From DASYLJ01 sp964404165 (GTDB lineage: Bacteria > Desulfobacterota > Binatia > DP-6), in contig CAYOIZ010000010.1 in the NCBI GenBank assembly GCA_964404165.1, positions 74,132-138,131 of the forward strand: a DNA stretch of 64,000 bases, written 5' to 3'. The position numbers and the translations under genes were made by a program. Positions 32,895 to 41,624 of this stretch are shown one piece after another (the stretch's first letter is position 1; each line of letters starts with the position of its first letter). Under the pieces are notes generated by a model. It saw only the letters and a list, made by a program, of their open reading frames with translations, did no database searches and was not told the origin of the DNA.

Positions 32895-35189
32895 ATGTCC
32901 GACGAACCGCGCATCTACCACGACGGCGACCCTTTCCCCGGACGCGTCGGGCTCACGCTCGCCGAGTCGGAGCCCGCCTGGCCGGTGACCCGCCGCGCCC
33001 CCGCCGGCGCGGCCAACGTCGTGCTGGTGGTGCTCGACGATCTCGGCTTCGCACAGCTCGGCTGCTACGGCTCCGACATCGCCACACCCGCGTTCGACGC
33101 GCTCGCCGCGGGCGGGCTGCGCTATCGCAGCTTCCACACCACCGCGATGTGCTCGCCGACGCGTGCCTGCCTGCTGACGGGACGCAACCATCACACCTGC
33201 GCCATGGGCGGCATCGCCGATCTCGCCATGGGCTTCCCCGGCTTCAACGGCCGCATCCCGCGCTCGTGCGGCTTCGTCTCCGAGGTCCTGCGCACGCGTG
33301 GATGGTCGACGTTCGCCGTCGGCAAGTGGCATCTCGCGCCCGCCGACGAGACGCACGCGGCGGCGTCGCGCGAGCGCTGGCCGCTCGGGCAGGGCTTCGA
33401 GCGCTACTACGGCTTCCTCGGCGGCGAGACGAACCAGTTCTTTCCCGAGCTGATCTCGGACAACACGCCGCTCCACTTCACGCCGCCCGACGGCTACCAC
33501 CTGACGGAAGACCTCGTCGATCGCTCCATCGGCATGGTGAACGACCTCCGCGTCGCCGATCCGACGAAGCCGTTCTTCCTGTATCTCGCCCTCGGCGCGA
33601 TGCACGCCCCGCACCAGGCGCCGCGCGACTGGATCGACCGCTACCGCGGCGCGTTCGACGACGGCTGGGACGCCTGGCGCGAGCGCACGCACGCACGCCA
33701 GCTCGCCATGGGCATCATCCCGCCGGGAACGCAGCTCTCGCCGCGCCCGAACTGGGTGCAGGACTGGTCGGCGCTTTCCACCGAGGAGCGACGCGCCTTC
33801 GCCCGCATGATGGAAGTGTACGCCGGCTTCCTGTCGCACACCGACCACCACGTCGGCCGGCTGATCGATCACCTCGCGGCCACGGGCGAGCTCGACCGCA
33901 CGCTCGTCCTGGTGTTGTCCGACAACGGCGCCAGCGCCGAGGGTGGCGCCAACGGCACGTTCAACGAGAACTTCCTCTTCAACGGCCTGCCGCACGACGC
34001 CGAGAAGACGATGTCGCTGATCGACGAGCTCGGTGGCCCGACGACCTACGGGCACTACCCGTGGGGCTGGGCGTTCGCCGGCAACACGCCCTTCAAGCGC
34101 TGGAAGCGCGAGACCCACGAAGGGGGCATCGGCGATCCGCTGATCGTGCGATGGCCGGGCATTCCCGACCCGGGTGCGGTGCGACCGCAGTACGTGCACG
34201 CCATCGACATCGCGGCGACCATCCTCGACGTCACCGGCTCCGAGATGCCCGCCGTCCTGCACGGCATCACACAGGAGCCCGTCGCCGGCGCCAGCCTGGC
34301 GGCGTCGTTCACCGATCCGGACGCACCCGAGCATCGCGAGACGCAGTACTACGAGCAGTTCGCGTGTCGCGCGCTCTATCACCAGGGCTGGAAGGCGGTG
34401 ACGTTCCGCGCGCTCTTCCCGTACGAGCCGGGCGACAACCCGTCGCTGCATCCCGACGAGGATCGCTGGGAGCTGTACCACGTCGCCGAGGACCCGTCGG
34501 AGTGCAACGACCTGGCGGCGTCGCACCCCGAGAAGCTGAAGGAACTGCAGGACCTGTGGTTCCGCGAGGCGAACCGCTACGGCGCCCTGCCGCTGCAGGC
34601 GCTGCGCGTCTTCGGCCACGGCCGCCCGCCGATCGTGCCACCGAGCGACCGCGTCGTCCTGCGACCGGGTGCGACGGCGCTCCCCGAGGAGCTGGCACCG
34701 CAGGTGAAGCTGCGCCCGCACAACATCGTCGCCCGCATCGAGATCCCCGCGGGTGGCGCCGAGGGCGTGCTGCTGGCCCAGGGCGGACGCTTCGGCGGCT
34801 ACGCGCTCTACGTGCAGAACGGCCGTGCGCACTACACCTACAACTTCGCCGGCCTCACCGAGACCACGGTCACGAGCGCGCCGCTCGCGCCCGGCCGTCA
34901 CGTGGTCGCCGTCGAGGTGACGCCGACGCGCTGGCTCGGCATGGAAGCGACGCTGGTCGTCGACGAGGCCGTCGCCGGCAAGGCCAGCATGGAGCGCACG
35001 GCGCCGTTCCGCTTCGCCCTCCACGGCGAGGGCATGTGCTGCGGCTACGACGACGGCACGCCGGTGGCCGCGTCGTACGACGCGCCGTTCCGCTTCACCG
35101 GCGTCCTGCACGAGGTCGTCGTCGACGTGTCCGGCACACCGGTGGTCGATCACGTCGCCGAAGTGCGGCGCGCGTGGATGGTGCAGTAG
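32895..35189 (+). CDS. Arylsulfatase-type sulfatase
   Basis: The protein has 764 residues. VVLVVLDDLGFAQLGCYGSD supplies the first calcium-binding Asp pair. CSPTRACLLTGRN (C86) is the signature site where Cys becomes formylglycine. VGKWHLAP follows. The last ~200 residues are a beta-rich extension typical of large bacterial sulfatases. These cleave sulfate esters. No signal peptide is visible, so it may be cytosolic or exported another way. The formylglycine-generating enzyme is not in the window. A redoxin-like gene follows after 47 bases. Confidence 0.92.
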   Translation: MSDEPRIYHDGDPFPGRVGLTLAESEPAWPVTRRAPAGAANVVLVVLDDLGFAQLGCYGSDIATPAFDALAAGGLRYRSFHTTAMCSPTRACLLTGRNHHTCAMGGIADLAMGFPGFNGRIPRSCGFVSEVLRTRGWSTFAVGKWHLAPADETHAAASRERWPLGQGFERYYGFLGGETNQFFPELISDNTPLHFTPPDGYHLTEDLVDRSIGMVNDLRVADPTKPFFLYLALGAMHAPHQAPRDWIDRYRGAFDDGWDAWRERTHARQLAMGIIPPGTQLSPRPNWVQDWSALSTEERRAFARMMEVYAGFLSHTDHHVGRLIDHLAATGELDRTLVLVLSDNGASAEGGANGTFNENFLFNGLPHDAEKTMSLIDELGGPTTYGHYPWGWAFAGNTPFKRWKRETHEGGIGDPLIVRWPGIPDPGAVRPQYVHAIDIAATILDVTGSEMPAVLHGITQEPVAGASLAASFTDPDAPEHRETQYYEQFACRALYHQGWKAVTFRALFPYEPGDNPSLHPDEDRWELYHVAEDPSECNDLAASHPEKLKELQDLWFREANRYGALPLQALRVFGHGRPPIVPPSDRVVLRPGATALPEELAPQVKLRPHNIVARIEIPAGGAEGVLLAQGGRFGGYALYVQNGRAHYTYNFAGLTETTVTSAPLAPGRHVVAVEVTPTRWLGMEATLVVDEAVAGKASMERTAPFRFALHGEGMCCGYDDGTPVAASYDAPFRFTGVLHEVVVDVSGTPVVDHVAEVRRAWMVQ

Positions 35190-35236
35190 CGGCATGGCTC
35201 TCGCCGTCCAGCCGCAGGCGCGCTAGGAGTTCGTCC

Positions 35237-36277
35237 ATGCGGATGACGATCATCGACGACGGCACCGTCCACGAGGTGCCGGCGCGCATCGACGGCGAGG
35301 CGGTCCGTCTCACCCCCGCGACGCTGCGCGACGCGCTCGGCTGGGAGCTCAAGCCCGAGGGCCTGTGCCGTGGCAGCGTCTGCGTGCCCGTGCGTGACGG
35401 CAGCGGCGTCGTCGTCGACGGCGAGGTCGACCTGGCGCCGGTGGCACGCCTGCTCGGGCGTCCGCTGGCACTCGACGTCGCGGAACGTGCGGCCGTGCTG
35501 GGCGTCGCCGCCGAGCAGCGCGCCGCCGCGCTGTCGGCGTTGGCCGCGCCCGACTTCGAGCTGCCCGATCTCGACGGCACGCCGCACCGGCTGTCCGAGC
35601 AACGTGGCAAGAAGGTCCTGCTGGTCGCGTACGCGTCATGGTGCGGCTGCCGTTACGATCTACCCGCGTGGCAGCGGCTGCACGCGGAGCTGGCCGACGA
35701 CGGCTTCACCGTCATGACGGTGGCGCTCGACAAGAGCCCCGAGGATGCGCGCCCGTTCATCGAGGCCGCCAACCCCACGCACCCGAGCCTCATCGACAGC
35801 GAGCATCGCGTCGCCGACCTCTTCGGCATGATCAACGTGCCGACGGCGGTCTGGATCGACGCCGACGGCACCATCGCCCGTCCGAGCGACGTCGCGTTCG
35901 GCGACGACATGTTCAAGGAGCTGACGAACTTCGAGTCGGGCCCCTACCTCGACGAGGTCCGCGCCTGGGTGCGCGACGGTGCCGTGCCGTTCGACCGCGA
36001 GGAGGCCCGCCGTCGACTGCTGCTGCCGAACGCCGACGAGCAGCTCGCGCGCGCGGAGTTCGCGCTGGCGTGGCACCTGCACAAGGCCGGGCGCACGGAC
36101 GCGGCGCTGCGCCACTTCGAGCGCGCGGGCGCGCTCTCGCCCGACGACTGGACCATCCGTCGCGCCGCCATGCCGATCCAGGGCATCGACCCGATGACGT
36201 CGCCGGAGTTCCTCGAGCTCTTCAACGAGTGGAGCGAACGCGGGCGCCCGTACTACGCGGGACGGTCGCGCTCGTAG
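35237..36277 (+). CDS. TlpA/redoxin-like protein with variant active site
   Basis: The protein has 346 residues, with AGGAG before the ATG. Residues ~1-95 are a small unknown domain containing LCRGSVCVPV. A thioredoxin-like redoxin domain follows at about 100-260, with LLVAYASWCGCRYDLPAW. The expected CxxC is here C-G-C-R, so the two cysteines are only one residue apart. The C-terminal ~80 residues are helical with a TPR-like repeat (FALAWHLHKAGRTDAALRHF). There is no signal peptide. It follows the sulfatase gene and may share its transcript. Confidence 0.8.
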   Translation: MRMTIIDDGTVHEVPARIDGEAVRLTPATLRDALGWELKPEGLCRGSVCVPVRDGSGVVVDGEVDLAPVARLLGRPLALDVAERAAVLGVAAEQRAAALSALAAPDFELPDLDGTPHRLSEQRGKKVLLVAYASWCGCRYDLPAWQRLHAELADDGFTVMTVALDKSPEDARPFIEAANPTHPSLIDSEHRVADLFGMINVPTAVWIDADGTIARPSDVAFGDDMFKELTNFESGPYLDEVRAWVRDGAVPFDREEARRRLLLPNADEQLARAEFALAWHLHKAGRTDAALRHFERAGALSPDDWTIRRAAMPIQGIDPMTSPEFLELFNEWSERGRPYYAGRSRS

Positions 36278-36312
36278 CGATCGACAGGAGCTTTTTCGCG
36301 AGTGTCGAAGCG

Positions 36313-36605
36313 CTAGGAGCGCGACCCAAGACCATGTCTCGGGTCGAAGACGAACCCCGAGCGTGGCGCGACGCGTCCCGCGCAACTAGCGTGTCGCGGC
36401 CGGCGAAGCGGCGCGACAGGGGAAGCACGCATGCGGTCCGGACCGAGAACCGCTGCCGTGCAAGCACCGGCGAGTCGGCGACAGGCGATCGGAGCAGTAT
36501 GGCACGCCGGCTTCGCCGGCCGTGCCAGAGTGGTCGCACGCGACGTGTCGCCACACACTCGGGCGCCTCCCGACCCAAGACATGGTCTTGGGTCGCGCTC
36601 ACTAG
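36313..36605. repeat. MITE-like element with ~100-bp terminal inverted repeats
   Basis: This fills the only gap over 300 bases (36278-36601) and holds no convincing gene. The left ~100 bases (36313-36415) align with the reverse complement of the right ~108 (36605-36498). Conserved blocks include GAGCGCGACCCAAGAC near each end and GGCCGGCGAAG at the inner ends. Each end holds a hairpin: CGACCCAAGAC-CAT-GTCTCGGGTCG (36322-36346, one mismatch) and CGACCCAAGAC-ATG-GTCTTGGGTCG (36571-36595, perfect). Both ends are bounded by CTAG, a possible target duplication. The core of about 80 bases has no transposase. It looks like a non-autonomous mobile element. Confidence 0.6.
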
Positions 36606-37012
36606 AGCACCGCGCGCGCGATCGTCCACGCAGCACCCAGATACCCGACCGTCGTGCACACGAAGCTCAGCGCGACGATCCCCCCGAACGGACCGCCCGT
36701 CGCCTTGCCGAGGCTCGGCTTCATCGCGAGCGCCAGGAACGCCGCCGGATTCAGGATCGATCCGACGCACATCGCCGCCATCACCCATGCCGGCGGCACC
36801 GCCCCCAGCTGGCGGAACATCAGATACGAGACGAAGAGCAGCCCCGTCATCATCAGGTAGTCGATGTGCGACCGCAGCAGCTGCTGCGAGTCGGGGAACA
36901 GGCGCTTCATCGCCGCCACCTGCAGCTGCCGAACCGCCGTCAGGCACCAGGCCTCGACGAGCGCCGCCGTCAGGCAGAAGCACGCCACCAGGACCAGCCA
37001 TTCGGGACGCAT
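36602..37012 (-). CDS. Small four-helix membrane protein
   Basis: The protein has 136 residues. A perfect AGGAGG (37026-37021) with eight-base spacing selects the ATG at 37012 over a GTG nine bases upstream. Four hydrophobic helices lie around residues 5-25, 50-70, 75-95 and 110-132. I do not recognise the family. Its TAG stop is part of the CTAG at the edge of the inverted-repeat element, so the element may have been inserted at, or may have reshaped, the 3' end. It is divergent from the AraC regulator. Confidence 0.7.
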   Translation of the reverse strand: MRPEWLVLVACFCLTAALVEAWCLTAVRQLQVAAMKRLFPDSQQLLRSHIDYLMMTGLLFVSYLMFRQLGAVPPAWVMAAMCVGSILNPAAFLALAMKPSLGKATGGPFGGIVALSFVCTTVGYLGAAWTIARAVL

Positions 37013-37098
37013 CAGGAGCACCTCCTCGGGTTGTCTCGGGCCGCCATGACGGTGATACCTAGCGCGATTCGACCCGCGACCGATTGAACGTTTGGGCT

Positions 37099-37830
37099 AT
37101 GACGACGACCAACGGCTCCCTCCTCGCACTCGGCGCCGACCGCTCGGTGTTCGTCGGCGACCTCGCGGCCACCGATTGGCATCGCCATGGCGCCCCCGTC
37201 CTGCTGATCGGGCTCAGCGGCCCGATCGACGTGGAACCGGCCGGTGGCCCCCGCGAGCGCTGCCGCAGCGCTTTGGTGGCCGCCGACGTCGAGCACGTGC
37301 TCGACCCCCGCGGCGAGCGGGTGGCCGTCCTCTACCTGGAGCCCGATGCCCCGGAGTTCCTCGGCGTCCGCGACCGCTGCCTCGGCGACAGCGCAGTGGC
37401 CTACGACCTGGCCGCACGGCCGACCGGCCGGGGCGCCTTCGAGCGACGCCTGCTGGACTTCGACATCGAGGGCCTCATCGGGGCCTCGCGCGGGCCGGTC
37501 ATCGACGCCCGTATCGCCCGCACGCTGCCGCCGCTCAGGTCCGGCGCGGCCACGGACCGCCAGGACCTGGCCGGCGCGGCGAGGCTGTCGACGTCGCGCT
37601 TCAACCACCTGTTCCGGGCCGAGACCGGGGTGAGCTTCCGTCGCTACCGCCTGTGGACGCGCCTGCGGGGTGCCGTCCGGAGCGCGGCGACCACACGCAC
37701 CCTCACCGACGCCGCGCTGGACGGGGGCTTCGCCGATTCGGCGCATTTCAGCCGGGTCTTTCGGGACATGTTCGGCCTGACCCCGTCGGCTGTCCTGAAG
37801 GACCTGCGCCACCTCGACCTGCACGACTGA
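37099..37830 (+). CDS. AraC-family transcriptional regulator
   Basis: The protein has 243 residues. The N-terminal ~110 residues include a short cupin-like segment (ATDWHRHGAPVLLIGLSG). The C-terminal double helix-turn-helix includes DLAGAARLSTSRFNHLFRAETG and the AraC signature DGGFADSAHFSRVFRDMFG. The ATG at 37099 is preferred to an upstream TTG. The aldehyde dehydrogenase gene follows 72 bases downstream with its own promoter and may be a target. Effector unknown. Confidence 0.9.
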   Translation: MTTTNGSLLALGADRSVFVGDLAATDWHRHGAPVLLIGLSGPIDVEPAGGPRERCRSALVAADVEHVLDPRGERVAVLYLEPDAPEFLGVRDRCLGDSAVAYDLAARPTGRGAFERRLLDFDIEGLIGASRGPVIDARIARTLPPLRSGAATDRQDLAGAARLSTSRFNHLFRAETGVSFRRYRLWTRLRGAVRSAATTRTLTDAALDGGFADSAHFSRVFRDMFGLTPSAVLKDLRHLDLHD

Positions 37831-37840
37831 ACGAACGGGC

Positions 37841-37870
37841 TTGCCTCGGCGCCCCGAGCCGCGCGAATAT
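37841..37870 (+). promoter_or_regulatory. Promoter of the aldehyde dehydrogenase gene
   Basis: TTGCCT (37841-37846), 18 bases, then GAATAT (37865-37870). The ATG at 37903 has GAGGGAGGAT upstream as ribosome binding site, so the leader is about 25 bases. Confidence 0.45.
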
Positions 37871-37902
37871 CCCCGCGGACTCACTCGAGGGAGGATCTTC
37901 CG

Positions 37903-39339
37903 ATGGCCCAGACGGCACAGCTCCGACGCATCGACACGGCCGAGAACGAGGCGCAGCGCGTCTTCAACCTGCAGCGCGCCGCGTATCTCGCCAAGCCGTA
38001 TCCGAGCTACGAGGAGCGCGCGGAGAACCTGCGCAAGCTCGAGCGCGTCCTGGTCGACAACGCCACCGCGATCGCCGAGGCCATCAACGCCGACTTCGGG
38101 CACCGCGCCGTCGAAGAGACGCTGATGGCCGAGCTGTTCACCAGCGTCGACGGCATCCGCGACGCACGCAAGAAGCTCAAGAAGTGGATGCGCCCGCAGC
38201 GCCGCCACGTCTCGATCCTCTTCGCCACCGGTTCGAACAAGCTGATCCCCATGCCGAAGGGCGTCGTCGGCGTGGTGTCGCCGTGGAACTACCCGCTCTT
38301 CCTCACCGCCGGACCGCTCACCAGCATCCTCGCCGCCGGCAACCGCGCCATGGTGAAGATGGCGAGCAACTCGCAGCACCTCTGCCGGCTCCTCGCCGAA
38401 AAGTGCGCCGCCGTCTTCCCCGAGGACACGCTCGCCATCCTCCCGGGCGTGCGCGCACAGGACTTCTCCACCCTGCCCTACGACCACATCATCTTCACCG
38501 GCTCGGCCGACGCGGGCCGCACCGTCATGCGGTCGGCCGCCGAGAACCTGACACCGGTGACACTCGAGCTCGGCGGCAAGTCGCCGACGATCGTCTGCGA
38601 CGACTTCGACGTCGACGAGGCCGCCTCCCGCATCCTCTACGCGAAGTACCTGAACGCCGGGCAGACCTGCCTCGCGCCCGACTACCTCTTCATCCCCGAG
38701 AGCAAGCGCGACCAGTTCGTCGCCGCCGCCAAGCGCATCGTTCCGCAGCGGTACCCCGACACCAACATGCAGGACTACACCTCGGTGATCGACGACAAGT
38801 CGTATCGCCGCCTGCGCGCCACCCTCGACGACGCGCGCCAGAAGGGCGCCGACGTCGTGTCGCTCGTCCCCGGCATGACGTTCAACGACGAGCTGCGCAA
38901 GATCCCGCCCCACATGGTCCTCGGCGTCACCGACGACATGACCATCATGCAGGACGAGATCTTCGGGCCGCTCCTGCCGGTGAAGACCTACAAGCACCTC
39001 GACGAGGTGATCGCCTACGTGAACGGCCGCGACCGCCCGCTCGGCTTCTACGTCTTCACGAACGACCAGGCGACGCAGGACAAGCTGGTCTACTCGACCA
39101 TCTCGGGCGGCGTGACGGTGAACAACTGCATGCTGCACGTGGCCCAGCACGACATGCCGTTCGGCGGCATCGGCGCCAGCGGCATGGGGCACTACCACGG
39201 CTACGAGGGCTTCCTGGAGTTCTCGAAGCTGCGTCCCGTCTTCAAGAACCCGAGCGTGTCGCTGCTCCACATGTTCTATCCGCCCTATTCGAAGCGGACG
39301 CGGCAGCTCCTCGGGCTGCTCATCAAGTACAAGCCCTGA
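37903..39339 (+). CDS. Aldehyde dehydrogenase (coniferyl-aldehyde dehydrogenase-like)
   Basis: The protein has 478 residues. NAD site motifs include VVSPWNYPLFL and FTGSADAGR. E222 in LELGGKSP and catalytic C256 in GQTCLAPDY are intact. The length near 480, the N-terminal R-x-A-Y-P-S-Y-E-E-R-like segment and the GQTCLAPDY variant fit the class 3 / coniferyl aldehyde group, which oxidises fatty and aromatic aldehydes. The C-terminal LLGLLIKYKP is basic. It is next to an AraC regulator and has its own promoter and RBS. Confidence 0.92.
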   Translation: MAQTAQLRRIDTAENEAQRVFNLQRAAYLAKPYPSYEERAENLRKLERVLVDNATAIAEAINADFGHRAVEETLMAELFTSVDGIRDARKKLKKWMRPQRRHVSILFATGSNKLIPMPKGVVGVVSPWNYPLFLTAGPLTSILAAGNRAMVKMASNSQHLCRLLAEKCAAVFPEDTLAILPGVRAQDFSTLPYDHIIFTGSADAGRTVMRSAAENLTPVTLELGGKSPTIVCDDFDVDEAASRILYAKYLNAGQTCLAPDYLFIPESKRDQFVAAAKRIVPQRYPDTNMQDYTSVIDDKSYRRLRATLDDARQKGADVVSLVPGMTFNDELRKIPPHMVLGVTDDMTIMQDEIFGPLLPVKTYKHLDEVIAYVNGRDRPLGFYVFTNDQATQDKLVYSTISGGVTVNNCMLHVAQHDMPFGGIGASGMGHYHGYEGFLEFSKLRPVFKNPSVSLLHMFYPPYSKRTRQLLGLLIKYKP

Positions 39340-39499
39340 CGTAGTTTCTTCCGCCGTCGTGTAAACGCGGGTCGGATCGGGTGGCCCCGCCCCCGGTCCG
39401 ACAACGCCGGACGCCTGGCACCATTCGTGGAGGAGATCGTAGACCGCCGCCACGAGCGACCACCCACATCGGGTAGCCCAGCCGCGGTCCGAGGGTCCC

Positions 39500-39952
39500 A
39501 TGACGACGAAGCAGCGGAAGAAGAAGCTCCCGGCGCACCCCGATCCGGCACCGGTGATCCTGGACGAGGACGACATCGAGGCCGACGACCTCGAGATCGC
39601 CGCCGACACCAGCATCCTCGCCGACGACTCGAACGTGCAGCTGTCGACCGACGCCGCCCATACGCCCGTCCTGACCGGCGGCGACATCGACGCCGCCTGG
39701 GACAAGAGCGATTCCGGCGAAGAGGCCGTCGGCGGCTCCAACCCCACCCCGGATCAGGACATGGTCGACGAGCTGGGTGAGGCGGTGGGGGTGACGTATC
39801 CCGACGAGCACCCGCTGGCGCTCGACAAGGTCGACGCCCGCGACGAGGAGCGGTGGGAGCTCGACCCGGCGTCCGCCGAGGACTTCGAGGAGCGCGAGCG
39901 AGTGCGCGCCGCCCCGGCGCGACCACCCCGGCAACGTTCCCGCCCGAAGTGA
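39500..39952 (+). CDS. Acidic DUF6335-like protein
   Basis: The protein has 150 residues. It is rich in Asp and Glu. The block PVLTGGDIDAAWD, then GSNPTPDQDMVDELGEAVG and RDEERWELDPASAEDFEER match DUF6335, a small uncharacterised family best known from cyanobacteria and environmental genomes. The N-terminus is Lys/Arg-rich and the tail is Pro/Arg-rich, so both ends are probably disordered. No neighbour explains it. The 160 bases before it hold no clear promoter. Confidence 0.75.
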   Translation: MTTKQRKKKLPAHPDPAPVILDEDDIEADDLEIAADTSILADDSNVQLSTDAAHTPVLTGGDIDAAWDKSDSGEEAVGGSNPTPDQDMVDELGEAVGVTYPDEHPLALDKVDARDEERWELDPASAEDFEERERVRAAPARPPRQRSRPK

Positions 39953-40018
39953 CGGCGGCGATGGGGCGGCCCGCGCTCGTTTGAACGGCCCGGGGCAGGA
40001 TGCCAAGGTCCGGGCACC

Positions 40019-41179
40019 ATGTCGACGCCCACGTCCGCCGACCTCTTCGATCCGACCGACGAGCACCGCCTGCTGCGCCAGACCATCGCCGCCTTCGCGC
40101 GCGACGAGGTCGATCCGCAGGCCGCGGAGTACGACGCCAAGGGCGTGCTCAACGTCGCGTTGTTCCGGCGCCTCGGCGAGCTCGGCGTGCTCGGCATCAC
40201 GGTACCGGGCAGCGCGGGCGGTGCCGACATGGACACCGTCGCGGCAGTGATCGTCCACCACGAGCTCGCGAAGTACGACCCCGGCTTCACGCTCGCCTAC
40301 CTCGCGCACGCGATCCTGTTCGTGAACAACTTCAACAACTGCGCCAACCCGGAGCAGCGCGAGCGGTATCTCCCGAAGACCATGAGCGGCGAGTGGGTCG
40401 CCGGAATGGGCATGACCGAGCCCGGCGCCGGCACCGACGTGCTCGGCATGCGCACCACCGCCGTCCGCGACGGCGACGACTGGGTGCTGAACGGCTCGAA
40501 GACCTACATCACCAACGGCTGCGAGGGCTTCTGCTTCCTCGTCTACGCGAAGGTCGACGGCCGCATCACCGCGTTCATCGTCGACCGCGACTGCCCCGGC
40601 TTCTCGACGTCGCAGCACATCGACAAGCTCGGCATGCGCGGCTCGACCATGTCGGAGCTGATCTTCGACGCCTGCCGCGTGCCGGGTGCGAACTTGGTCG
40701 GCGAGGTCGGCGGCGGCGTCGTGCACATGATGCGCAACCTCGAGCTCGAGCGCCTCACGCTGGCGGCGATGAGCGTCGGCATCGCCGACCGCTGCGTCGA
40801 CATCATGATCCGCTACGCCACCGAGCGGCACACCTTCGGCCAGCCGATCGCCAGCTACGGCCAGATCCAGCGCTACATCGCCGACGGCTACGCCGCGACG
40901 GAGGCCGCGAAGGCCCTGGTCTACAACGTCGCGCGCGACGTCGGCCCGAACCGTCGCGCCCGCCTCGGCTCGGACGCCGCCAAGCTGTTCGCCGCCCCGG
41001 TCGGCAAGATGTGCGCCGACTGGGCGATGCAGGTGATGGGCGGCGCGGGTTACTGCCGCGAGTTCCCCGTCGAGCGCCTGTGGCGCGACGCCAAGCTGCT
41101 CGAGATCGGCGGCGGCACGCTCGAGGCGCACCAGAAGAACCTGACGAAAGACCTGACGCGCACGCCGTCGGGACGGTGA
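40019..41179 (+). CDS. Acyl-CoA dehydrogenase
   Basis: The protein has 386 residues, the standard length. MTEPGAGTDVLGMRTT, the FAD-adenine region RHTFGQPI and QVMGGAGYCREFPVERLWRDAK are present. The usual catalytic Glu in the EGT motif is absent (EIGGGTLEAHQ). A Glu in the helix-G position, E244 in LELERL, matches the base used by isovaleryl-CoA and long-chain enzymes. So branched-chain or long acyl-CoA is the likelier substrate. No electron-transfer flavoprotein gene is nearby. It ends four bases from the convergent membrane protein gene. Confidence 0.93.
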   Translation: MSTPTSADLFDPTDEHRLLRQTIAAFARDEVDPQAAEYDAKGVLNVALFRRLGELGVLGITVPGSAGGADMDTVAAVIVHHELAKYDPGFTLAYLAHAILFVNNFNNCANPEQRERYLPKTMSGEWVAGMGMTEPGAGTDVLGMRTTAVRDGDDWVLNGSKTYITNGCEGFCFLVYAKVDGRITAFIVDRDCPGFSTSQHIDKLGMRGSTMSELIFDACRVPGANLVGEVGGGVVHMMRNLELERLTLAAMSVGIADRCVDIMIRYATERHTFGQPIASYGQIQRYIADGYAATEAAKALVYNVARDVGPNRRARLGSDAAKLFAAPVGKMCADWAMQVMGGAGYCREFPVERLWRDAKLLEIGGGTLEAHQKNLTKDLTRTPSGR

Positions 41180-41183
41180 CGTT

Positions 41184-41624
41184 TCAGGCCGCGTCCGTCC
41201 GTTCGCTCCGACCGAACCCGCGCAGCACCAGGACGGTCCCCGCGAGCAGGGCGAGCGCCGGCACGCCGAGCGTCACCGTGACGAGGATCTCGCGCCACGG
41301 CGCGGCCAGCTCGGCGGCGCCGTGGATGGGCGTCGCGCTGCGCGTGCCGAGGGTCGCCGCGAGCAGCAGACCCAGCGCGCTGCCCCAGCTCCCCGCCGCG
41401 AGCAGCCAGAAGGCGGCGACCACCTGCAGCGGCGGCAGCCGCACGAGGCGCCACACGGCGCCGAGCGCGATCAGGAACGTCCCGTTCAGCAGGGTGCCGA
41501 CGTGCGCCGACAGGGCCATGCGGGGATTCGCCATCGCGCCGGGCGCGATCCCCACGAGCAATCCCGCCAGGAACAGCGCCGTCCCGTGCCACACCATCCG
41601 TCGCGGGAAATCGGGACGCGCCAT
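41184..41624 (-). CDS. HabB-like four-helix membrane protein (hydroxylaminobenzene mutase family)
   Basis: The protein has 146 residues with four predicted helices. MVWHGTALFLAGLLVGIAPG and NPRMALSAHVGTLLNGTFLIALG match the small hydroxylaminobenzene-mutase family, whose founding members rearrange hydroxylaminobenzene to aminophenol. Most homologs are uncharacterised and no nitroaromatic genes are nearby. The ATG is directly next to the stop of the molybdopterin gene, so it is probably co-transcribed with it. Confidence 0.75.
   Translation of the reverse strand: MARPDFPRRMVWHGTALFLAGLLVGIAPGAMANPRMALSAHVGTLLNGTFLIALGAVWRLVRLPPLQVVAAFWLLAAGSWGSALGLLLAATLGTRSATPIHGAAELAAPWREILVTVTLGVPALALLAGTVLVLRGFGRSERTDAA

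Noticed and set aside
36278..36300. T run (CTTTTTC) as terminator after the redoxin gene
   Set aside because: No stable stem precedes it; the best pairing is only four bases.
36386..36583. Short frames inside the inverted-repeat element
   Set aside because: They follow the repeat symmetry, have no RBS and no recognisable protein features.
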